From NCBI GenBank assembly GCA_933228895.1, contig OW121847.1:80393656-80457655 (forward strand): a DNA stretch of 64,000 nucleotides, read 5' to 3'. This stretch comes from Platycnemis pennipes (Eukaryota > Arthropoda > Insecta > Odonata > Platycnemididae). Below the pieces are notes generated by a model. That model was not told where the DNA came from and ran no database searches. It saw only the letters and a program-made list of their open reading frames with translations. Numbering within the stretch: position 1 is the stretch's first letter; the number at the start of each line of letters is the position of its first letter. Shown piece after piece: positions 49,811 to 58,477 of the stretch. The translations under genes and the position numbers were made by a program.

Positions 49811-50734
49811 TCACTATTAAGTTGTAGTTGGAATCGGTGTCAGTACCTGTGAAACTGTGTAAATTGATGATGCTGTTCCTAAATCTCTGTTTAACAATTA
49901 TGTAAATTGATATACGTATCTGTGTTACCTGGTATTTTACATGTATACCTATGCCTTTTGTGTAGGTCAAACAAGATCACCACAGAAGGCTTACACAGTC
50001 TAATAGCCACTCCTCCCTGATATTTGTCCTCCTCAATATATTGTATTGTATTCAGTATTCTTCACTCGAGATATCTCCACCATCCTTCTATCTCACTTCA
50101 AAACCCTGAGAAACCCTATTTTAACGTCTACATCTGGTCTACATCTGTTACATATAATATACCAGATGTAGACATTAAAATTGGGTATAGTGCGAACTTT
50201 GTGCTCTAAGGGATAGGCATATTGACTCTATCTTCCCTATTGATTTTGTGTTAATTTTCCTAGTTTCCTGCTGTCAGCATCATTCTGACATTCCATTTCC
50301 ATATTTTAAGTGTCTCCTTCCTCTTCTCAGATTTCTTTTCTGGAGCTCTTGTTACTGCTACCTTGCAATGATTTCACTTGGCAACGACCCCTGAGGTCTT
50401 GCATCCCCTACTATTTGGCCCAACACCTGTTCTAGTGACCTGGGACTAGTACTCTCTTAAATGCCATCATGTTTTGGGATAAAAAATTGTGGTGGTTTTC
50501 TGTTGCCCTCCCTGATACTGTTTTAAAATGTGACACCACAGGTGTCAGATGCCTTTTTATACCTATCTCACTTGGGCAAGGGCCTAGTCAAGTTGACTGG
50601 CTCATCAAATGGCTCATCTGGCTCCTATTCAATGGACCTATGGATTGCAGGAACAACTTAAGCCCATCCCACCAGGACGAGGCATAGTCCATGAGGAGGG
50701 GGAAAGATTTTAATGGTTATAATTTCTTTTCCAG

Positions 50735-50854
50735 TGGAACTATCAAGCTCACCAGAGAATCATAGATTTCAACAGCTGAAAAATAATTCCCTACTCATAT
50801 TGTCGGTGAATACTGATGATTCTGGTTTATTCATATGCAGTGTTACAAACCTTG
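50735..50854 (+). CDS. Hmcn: Hemicentin visible exon 10: Ig domain 2, second part
   Basis: VELSSSPENHRFQQLKNNSL, LILSVNTDDSGLFICSVTNL: closing strands with D-S-G-L-F-I-C. The acceptor is ttttccag, donor CTTG|GTTAGT, phase 1 in and out. Confidence 0.92.
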
Positions 50855-51007
50855 GTTAGTAGGCATGCAATGAACATTTCAATTACATTAAAAATACTGT
50901 AGTGGATTTGTCATTTTGATCACACGGAATTATCATTGGTCACTTAATATTTGAATACATTTCGAAAATCATTATAAATATTAAGTCTGGAAAATGTATG
51001 ATTGCAG

Positions 51008-51289
51008 CTGGAACAGCTAACAGGGAAATTGAACTTCAAATACTTTCACCCCCTGAAATTGTGACTTCACCAAAAGATGAATTGTATTTCACTGATGGAG
51101 AAGACATAGTGATTGAGTGCCAAGTTATGGGAGAGACAGCAGCAAACATTTCATGGGAGTTTGATGGAGTTACTACTGAAGAGTTTTCAAGATCTGAGAA
51201 TGAATTTGTTAGTGTGCTTTCAATTCCAAATGTAAAAAAGCATATGGCAGGAAGATATGTTTGTGTGGCAGTAAATGATGCAGGAAAAG
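51008..51289 (+). CDS. Hmcn: Hemicentin visible exon 11: end of Ig 2 and whole Ig 3
   Basis: AGTANREIELQIL finishes Ig 2. Then PPEIVTSPKDELYFTDGEDI, VIECQVMGETAANISWEF and HMAGRYVCVAVNDAGK form a complete third I-set domain with both Cys and the Trp. Phase 1 both sides (GAAAAG|GTAAGG). Confidence 0.93.
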
Positions 51290-52422
51290 GTAAGGGCAAA
51301 AAATCTTTAGTCATTGTTAAGATTTTGATTACATTGACTTTCTATCCAATGGAGCACAAGCAGCTGTTGTTAGAGTCAGCTGGTTTACACCAATTTAGCG
51401 GAGCCGATGCCTAATTTTTTCTTGACTACAGTGAATTGGCTGTTAAAATGACACTGGTAATCAGGGTTCTATTTAATGTGGGTACCTGATAGAAACTGAA
51501 TTTAGATACATTTAATCAATTTGTCTTATTCTTTTTTGATGTTCGTTTGCACAACAGCATCTTTTAAGTGCTTTTAGTGGTTTTCCCTTGTACTTTACCT
51601 TGGTTTGATCTACTCTGGGATGTAATGGTACCCTATTGTGCTATCATTTTGAATTACATATTCAAACTTTTCAATAATCTGGATTAAATTCTTGGATTCA
51701 ATGAGACCCAGTTGTTCGATGTCCCTAAGTCATGAAAAGGGAAAGGAAACTTTTTTAATTTGAGCTTTAGAATAAACTGTTTATTTTAATGTCCTAAAGA
51801 GAATCAAATGAATGGTGGCAGGTAATACTTAAAGATATTTTTGGGAGGTAAATATGGTAAAACTTCTTAAATTTTTTATTCTTCATCATTTGCTACCCAA
51901 AAAATTTTTATGGGAGTAACACTAGTTTTGCCATGTTTCATTGTGTTAAGTTAATTCAGCTCTCTCATAGTATTTAATTGCTCATTTAGAATGTTGATTT
52001 TTAAACTACATATTTGCCATCAAGATATACAAATTTACTCCTTCTTTACCATTTCTTGAAATGCTAAACAAAGGATTGAGAAATACAGAGAAACTTCTGT
52101 GGTTGATTAGATGTGGAAGTTTCCAGATACAAGTATCATTTTTATCTTAAACCTTTAATAATGATAAAAATATCTCCTCTGTATAAAATAATCTTCAGAT
52201 AATTTTTTGGTCATAAGAAACTTTTATCCATTCTTGAATGTCTGGAAAAAAATGTATTGCTCAAACCTTTTTTTCAGTAAACCTCTCTATTTCTCTACCC
52301 TACCAATAGAATAAATTTATATTTCAGAAACTGATGGAAAAATTGGTTAAAGTTGATTTTAATTGTGGATGCACTAGGGTAGAGACAAACATAGATATGC
52401 ACATTTTTTTCACTTGTTTCAG
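51290..52422 (+). other. Hemicentin intron, nothing recognised
   Basis: AT-rich, 1.1 kb, between Ig 3 and Ig 4. No element identified. Confidence 0.6.
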
Positions 52423-52604
52423 CACATAAAGAAGTTAACGGAATTTATTTTGAGCCTCCTGTTATTCAGCCAATGACCAACCCTTTTGTGGCCATAAAAG
52501 AAGGGGAAGATGTTACAATGTCTTGCTCAGTAGCTGGAAAGCCAAACATGACTACTGTGTGGTTACATCAGGGTCATCCCATTATTAGCGGTGAAAAATA
52601 TCAT
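52423..52604 (+). CDS. Hmcn: Hemicentin visible exon 12: Ig domain 4, first half
   Basis: AHKEVNGIYFEPPVIQPMTN, then IKEGEDVTMSCSVAGKPNMT, TVWLHQGHPI: B-strand Cys, C-strand Trp and an N-glycosylation site. Phase 1 in, phase 0 out (CAT|GTAAGT). Confidence 0.93.
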
Positions 52605-53159
52605 GTAAGTTTTAATATTTAACTGTCAATAAAATGTCAAATTTTTGTAAAATATGTAGTAATAGAATTCCAGAAAGATGTTTTACTTTCAAAGAAAAAT
52701 GACTCTGCTTCTCTGACTATTCTGTATTTTGCCTTTTCTCACAGTTTAAAGACTGGGGAATGGTAAAATGCTCAAATCATAGCAGTCTATGCAACTTGAT
52801 ATTTTAATTCTGAAACTGGTATTCTAAAAGAAACCCTTTAATAATGTTTATTTACTGTGTAGGGTAAGTTTTGATGAACTGTTTAAAGTTTTTTCACTCC
52901 TTCCTCCCTGCATCATACGTCTCTTCGTCTCAAATAAAATTACCATTGTCTTGTATACTTTTCTTTGCTCATTTAACATTCTTCTGTCATTAGTGGTCTT
53001 CACTACCCTATTGCTCTTGATTGGTTTTTCATCCCCATACTTATTATTATAAGACTTAGTCCCCTTATAAGTCCCCATACTTATTATTACATATTTTTTA
53101 CCTATTAAACTGATATTGAAATTGTTTTATTAATGCAAAATTTTGATGGTAAACTATTT

Positions 53160-53322
53160 CTGCTTGTACTGAATTGATTATTCCCACTATGTAGGTAACA
53201 TTTTTTATTATCCATGTACTTAATATGTACCTGCATTTCTTTTTTTTATGATATATCATGCAGTTATATTTTTTTATGTATCTGATCTAACATGGCAAAT
53301 AAAGCATTATTATTATTATTAC
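53160..53322 (+). repeat. Probable retrotransposon 3' end with (ATT)n tail
   Basis: ACATGGCAAATAAAGC followed by ATTATTATTATTATTACTTT is the form of many arthropod non-LTR 3' ends (AATAAA then a trinucleotide tail). No coding part was seen. Confidence 0.5.
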
Positions 53323-53986
53323 TTTGCCTCATAATTTCCTCCAGTAACCGCCTTTTACACTGTGCTTAGTACTTCCTTTTTCAGTTTCCATTTGTTCATC
53401 ATACTTTCTCCATCCTTTCTCTTTACTGATACTCAACATTTTCATATTAACTGCACTCATAATTTCTCTTCCAGTCCCTTAATGCTTTCTTTCTCAACAT
53501 CTATATTATTTTTTTCTTGGTAGCTAATGCAATGCAGAATTAGGAGATTGATAATCTTGAAAAGTATCAATGGATAATGCCAATGAGGATTTGTTCATTG
53601 TGCGAGGACATTTCCCAGTAACTGTTATTTTTACCCTTGAAGTAATGCTGAAGAGCATGAATAATGCCTATATGAAGACTAAGAACCATAGTCTTGTCTC
53701 CCTAGTTTTTGGAGGTTACATTTATTTTCGTATAATATGAGCTCACAAATCACTCTAAATGTATCTTAAATGTAGAATATGGAGTCTTATTTGTTACCTA
53801 AGTTTTATTTATTAAATGTATTAGCTAGAATTTTACTTAAAAGTAGTTAATGCGTAAGTACATAATTACATAATGAAAAATAGATAATTATTTAATTTAG
53901 AATATAATTTATGTACTTAGTGAAACTGATTCTTGTAAATGTTTTTAACATTTCATAATTTTTTTCTTTTGGTTTCTCATTGTCAG

Positions 53987-54143
53987 ATATCTTCCGATGG
54001 GTTGAGTCTGAAAGTTCATAATTTCAGACAAGAGGACGAAGGTATTTACATTTGTGAGGCTCTTGGAATGAGACGGACAAAAGATAGTGCCAAATTTGAA
54101 GTTCGTTTAGGTGCCCTGCCCAAGCCAAGTCAGATACCCTATG
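53987..54143 (+). CDS. Hmcn: Hemicentin visible exon 13: Ig domain 4, second half
   Basis: ISSDGLSLKVHNFRQEDEGI YICEALG, then DSAKFEVRLGALPKPSQIPY: the D-E-G-x-Y-x-C closing motif. Donor TATG|GTGAGC, phase 1. Confidence 0.93.
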
Positions 54144-54735
54144 GTGAGCACATTCATATGGATACAATAGAGGTATTGGCCTACTGTTTTTGACATGAAT
54201 TTGACAATTCAAGAACAAAAAGTTAACCTTGCAAAATGTACTAACAAATTCCTGTGTGAACTGAAATATTATTTTTCAAACATCATTATGTTATCAGTAA
54301 TTTCACATTGAATTTTTTTAGTTTTCATTAAGGTAATTAGTATTTTCTGCAATATACATACATAATACTAAAATTAAAAAAACTGTTATAATATACGATA
54401 GATACTGAGTTGTTAGTTTATTCTGCTGATCTTTATGAAATTCTTATATACGTTATAATGAAATTAGAGTGAGCATATGCTTTTCGCAGTATAATGAAAT
54501 AAATGCCCAAGTAAATCCTAGATTTATGTCCTAGGCCAATGCTAGGTTGTGAGACATTAATCGGAATGGGATTGTCGAGACCCATATTTTTACATATAAT
54601 CAAATTTTTCTGGCTTGCAAGACACTGCTTTTTTACTAGAGAAATCTGCAGAAAATTAACAAAAAATATTAATTAAAGTAATACAGCTAAACTAGGCCAG
54701 CACATCTCATAAGTCAGATAATATGGCACCTTTTT

Positions 54736-54965
54736 AACACTAGAACACCCAGAGAGGTCATTTTGACCCAATCGTGTTTTTAAATTTATTTTTTGATCTC
54801 ATTTTTTAACACAATAGAATTTCTTCTCGTGACTTTTAATATTATTAATAGGTGTTTGCTAGCATAAAATTTTACCTTCCTAAAATAATCCATTGAGGAG
54901 TTAAATTATATTTTACCTTGAACGCCCAAATGGGGTCATTTTGACCCAAGGGTTCATTCTTTATC
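54736..54965. repeat. Possible piggyBac-type MITE end
   Basis: TTAACACTAGAACACCCAGA then GGTCATTTTGACCCAA, and again near 54920-54945 GAACGCCCAAATGGGGTCAT TTTGACCCAA. TTAA followed by CACTAGAAC resembles piggyBac-like termini. The second TTAA end was not found. Confidence 0.35.
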
Positions 54966-55689
54966 TCTACTGAAGGTCTTTTTTTATTTGCATTCATTGT
55001 ATCATTCTGCTGCATATGTGTTCACTGCTCTATCATCTTATCTTTTTCATTTGGTTATTTATCTTTCATTTTCGTATCAGTGTCCAAAACAGTTTAGTTT
55101 CCTTTCCCCTTCATGTCCTCATTTTTCATTTTGCTTACATCAGGAATATTTAGTAATTACTTTGTTGACATCATCATACGTTGTCACTCTCTGTGGTGTG
55201 AGGAGAATGCAATTTTTTTACTACTATCACATGGAATTTATCTATTTAGTTGACTCCAACTCTGATTATCTCTCTTCGAATGATGAGTGGAGAATAAAAC
55301 CTCAGTTGTCCTCACAGTTCCTGCAAATGATGTTTGTGTATTTCTTGTTCATTGTTTGTGGCTTCGGGGTATGTGGTTTTTGAAATTGTGGTGTGATCAT
55401 TTTTTTGAAGATAACTGTGATAAAAAATTTCTCAAAGACCAGCATAACGTTTTGCTAAAATTCTTGCGGAGCTGCATAAGATTGAATAAGATGAGTAAGA
55501 TGGTGGAGAGAGTTCATTTGACAATACCGAGGCTGACAATTGAAAGCTGACATTTGAAGCTTGTGAAGAATCCTCAGAATGTGACAAAGTACCCATTTGA
55601 TGAACTCAGTACAGACACTAGGAGGATGGTATCGAAAAGCTCACTATTTGACGTAATATTTCATTAACTATTTTCAAGTCACTCAGGGT

Positions 55690-56045
55690 CAAAGCAAAAT
55701 ATACCCTCCTTGGAATAATCAGAGATAGCTATGACAGTGGAAGACTACCAGAGGATTTCCAGAAGTGAAATGATCGCAATCCTGAAGAATCCAAGGACAG
55801 AGGAATGCAAAGAGCTCAGAACATTGAGCCCGGTGTAACACACATTGAAAATACGTACTAGGATTATTAGCAGAAGAATGGAAGGGATAGATCGAAGGGA
55901 ATCTTTTGGAAAATCAATTGGGATTCAGGAAAAACTGAGGAGCTAGGGAGGCAATACTCAGCTGAAGGATACTAGCCGAGAAAATGATACACATAAACAA
56001 GGTGCTGTATGTGGCATTTGTGGACTTGAAGATGGCTTTGACAAC
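55690..56045 (+). pseudogene. LINE reverse transcriptase fragment (N-terminal/central part)
   Basis: Broken + frames give DSYDSGRLPEDFQK, KELRTLSPV, RTRIISRRMEG, GFRK..GAREAILS, RILAEKMIHINKVLYVAFVD L: RT motifs up to the first catalytic block (AFVDL-KAF). It belongs to the same broad type as the 4.4-5.4 kb copy, which starts just after this part. It stops abruptly at 56045 and lacks a 3' end. Confidence 0.7.
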
Positions 56046-56238
56046 TGGATATTTTTTTGTAATTCCATTTTAAGTATGTGACCAAAGGTTTAAGGATACA
56101 TTTTTTGCAAAGGGAATAAACTGGTATAATTTCCATTTAGTACATGTCATTTGAATTATCATTGGAGGATATAATTCCTCATTTCAGGTTTTATGATGCA
56201 TGGTTTTTTTGAACCATAACTTTTTGACAAGTGTATTG

Positions 56239-56361
56239 TTGAGAATAAAAAGAAATACTTGGTATATTCCGATCTATTTTATTTACCATAGGTAAATACC
56301 ATAGTTACCTATGGTAAATAAAATAATGTGGATAATGCCAAGTATTTCTTTTTATTCTCAA
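56239..56361. repeat. Foldback repeat (123 bp)
   Basis: Arm TTGAGAATAAAAAGAAATAC TTGG with its exact inverse at the right, and an inner pair TATTTTATTTACCATAGGTA A/inverse. Short mismatched segments separate them. A hairpin MITE or template-switch product. Confidence 0.9.
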
Positions 56362-56488
56362 TATGAATAAATTACACAAAGTTACGCCTGAAGGCATCTC
56401 TTCAAGTGTATTGTTGGGTTATTTTCACATTTAGTATCCTGCCTACGTTGACAAAATGTAAAAATGAGCCTAAATTTTTCTTTTTTAG

Positions 56489-56662
56489 ATTCCAGTCTTA
56501 ATTTAGGAGAGGATGGATGGTTCAATTGCTCTGCTGAGAATCAGAGTAGCATTGTTTATTTCCCTGAGATGGCTGTTCGAACTTCATGGAAACGGGAGAA
56601 TGGTGTTCCTTTAGATTTGGTGAGGCATGAAGTCCTTGACTCTGGAACCTTGCATATTATTG
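56489..56662 (+). CDS. Hmcn: Hemicentin visible exon 14: Ig domain 5, first part
   Basis: DSSLNLGEDGWFNCSAENQS, then MAVRTSWKRENGVPLDL and SGTLHIIG: B-strand Cys and C-strand Trp of the next Ig, with two N-glycosylation sites (NCS, NQS). Phase 1 both sides. Confidence 0.92.
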
Positions 56663-57039
56663 GTCAGTGAAAATTAAATTCTTAATATTTAAAATGAACT
56701 GAAAGTAACAAATCTCATCAACTTAAGTGTGGATATCATTTTAAGCTAGCTTCTTTCTTGATTTATTTCTGGTAACAATATTTTACTAACTTTTGTTGAC
56801 TCACTTAAAGTGAAGGCACTATAATTATTGCTTTGGTGGTTGCAATTATCATTAGAATGCAGTATAATCACATTTGTTTGTATTTTTTTAGAGGCTTTTA
56901 TTAGGCTTTAGGTTTAGAGAGGCTTTTATTTTAATTCAATATCTGCTTGTATGGTGTATAATGAGTTGTGAGATTGTTACATCTCTATTAACATTTGGGA
57001 ATAAAACATCATTAAAAACCATTTATTCCATTGCTTTAG

Positions 57040-57135
57040 ATGCTGATGTGTCAGATGAAGGAATTTACATCTGCTCTCTAGAGAATGAGTTTGGCAAAGT
57101 TGACCTTGAAATGGAATTGCAACTGACAGGATTTT
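57040..57135 (+). CDS. Hmcn: Hemicentin visible exon 15: Ig domain 5, closing part
   Basis: DADVSDEGIYICSLENEFGK, VDLEMELQLTG: D-E-G-I-Y-I-C ends Ig 5. The acceptor is gctttag, donor TTTT|GTAAGT, phase 1. This is the last hemicentin exon I can find. The gene continues beyond the window. Confidence 0.92.
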
Positions 57136-57391
57136 GTAAGTTTTTTATTTGAATTTTTTCTTGTCTCTGATTGTTATTGTGTGTCTTATTTATGTATCTT
57201 ATCAAGAAGAGTATACTTTAATGAAGTCTAGTCTAGTTTCCAAAATGTATTGCATTTTCATCATAAGTCCTTTGCAAGAATGTAGCATAGAGTAAGTATT
57301 ATACAGTTTATACTTACTCTATGATTGTTGTCAGTTTTATGAGTATGGCTTAATACTTATGACCTCATTTTTCATTATCTCTATATGCAGT

Positions 57392-57480
57392 AAAACCTCG
57401 AGTTAATGAACTCCTTTAAAACAAATACTTTCGGCCCAGTCCATATCGATTCAGGCAGGGGCCTTACCTTCATAGTCTCA
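57392..57480 (+). repeat. Possible pogo-type terminus, partial
   Basis: GCAGTAAAACCTCGAGTTAA resembles the 'CAGTAAAACCTCG' ends of Tigger-like elements. No opposite end was found. Confidence 0.3.
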
Positions 57481-57710
57481 GATGTTATTGAATTTAACAT
57501 ATGTCAAACTTCAGGACGAAGTAAGTAATACGTATATTTTAGTTTTGTCCAAAAAAATTTTTGCCCCGAGATACAGTCCATCGAACATGGGCCCGCGAGC
57601 GCTATTTTTCAAATGCGATTTTTGACAAAATACTAAAATGCTCATATCTCAGGAACGGTTCAAGATATTTTGCTCCTTTTTATTTTATTTGAAAGATAAT
57701 AATTTTGTGA

Positions 57711-57917
57711 TTAAAATGATATCCTTGATTTGAAAATGTGTGTCCACATTCTCTTGCTGCAATTCTTTTATTTTATTTTTTTTTAATTAAAAAAATTGTT
57801 TTTCTCAAAAATGCCAATCCTATAAATTTTTATTTTTTTACTGTTTATCAGTACCATAGAGTACTACAATCCCTGAAAAGGAGAACTTCCACTTTTCAGT
57901 TTAACAGGTTTTATAAA
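57711..57917. repeat. Long terminal inverted repeat, left (matched part)
   Basis: Pairs with 63782-64000 at more than 90% by eye, with a few single-base and small-indel differences in the A/T runs. Sequence further left (57530-57710) includes CTCATATCTCAGGAACGGTT and is probably also repeat, with its partner outside the window. Confidence 0.9.
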
Positions 57918-58115
57918 TTAATGTAATTTTTTACCTTCCATGGTGAATTTCTTGATTGCAAGTTTTTATAATTTTGTTATTTTAAAACACCAATCTCAAA
58001 AAATTTGTACTGTTTGTGATTAACTAAAAACAACAAATGAAACAAAGTTAGGAACTAGTTAAATGTTGATAATTTTTTTAGATTTTCTTTATTAATAACC
58101 TTCCAAATCATTAAT

Positions 58116-58396
58116 GATCTTCTGGAATAATGTGGAAGATTCTAGATGATTCCAAAACGTAACGGATCCTTCTAGAACAATTTGGAAGCTTCCAGATAAT
58201 TTCAGATCATAATAGAACACACTTCAACAATCTACAAACTTGCAAATAATTCCAGAATGTAACAAAATACTCTAGAACAATGTGGAAGCTTCCAGATAAC
58301 TTCCGAAAACCTCTGAGGACAATGTGGAACCTTCCACATAATTAAAGAATGTAACAGAACTTTCTAGAAAAATCTGAAACTAACCAGAAAATTCTA
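58116..58396 (+). promoter_or_regulatory. Array of about 50-bp repeats made of heat-shock-element-like modules
   Basis: Five to six diverged copies of a unit containing TTCTAGAACAATNTGGAAGC then TTCCAGATAATTC. Heat-shock factor binds alternating GAA and TTC blocks spaced 5 bp. Here TTC 58120, GAA 58125, GAA 58135, TTC 58140, GAT 58145 and TTC 58150 are all in one 5-bp phase. TTC 58170, GAA 58175, GAA 58185, TTC 58190 repeat the pattern, as do GAA 58275, GAA 58285, TTC 58290 and GAA 58327, TTC 58332. The array lies directly upstream of a TATA box. Function is inferred from the motif, spacing and position. Confidence 0.65.
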
Positions 58397-58412
58397 AATG
58401 TTTGACCTAGCA

Positions 58413-58450
58413 TATAAAAGGGAGGACACATGAACTGACAGTTCAGTTGT
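58413..58450 (+). promoter_or_regulatory. TATA box and initiator of the large transposon
   Basis: TATAAAA at 58413-58419 is followed by the arthropod initiator-like TCAGTT (58443-58448). The A at about 58445 lies 32 bp from the TATA start, the standard spacing. It sits right after the GAA/TTC array and reads toward the transposase. Confidence 0.65.
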
Positions 58451-58477
58451 CAACAGTCAAACAAAGAGAGTAGTTAA

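Larger units (their letters stand above)
45196..50734 (+). other. Hemicentin intron (5.5 kb) with nested transposons
   Basis: Splits Ig domain 2. It holds the hAT/Tigger nest and a CCCAGCC-family element. From 49813 to 50734 nothing was recognised. Confidence 0.7.
13163..57135 (+). other. Hmcn: Hemicentin (fibulin-6) gene, 5' half; spans the visible exons
   Basis: Hemicentins are giant secreted matrix proteins that link tissues at basement membranes. Their standard order is signal peptide, vWA, a hemicentin-specific beta-sandwich, tens of Ig domains, then a G2F/EGF-like C-terminus. Fifteen exons here follow that order and keep frame across canonical junctions, mostly phase 1, the usual class for Ig exons. 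The gene must continue right of the window for more Ig, EGF and fibulin-like modules. The initiating ATG is in an upstream exon not identified: the first visible exon opens after an acceptor, and there is a stop in frame just before it (13146). Introns are swollen by nested transposons. What is seen: the domain order. What is inferred: one continuous gene, since no transcript is available. Confidence 0.9.

Noticed and set aside
54988..55550. Open frames of 87-131 codons possibly from a piggyBac N-terminus
   Set aside because: VDSNSDYLSSNDEW is suggestive of a DSD-rich N-terminus, but no catalytic motif or second TTAA end follows.
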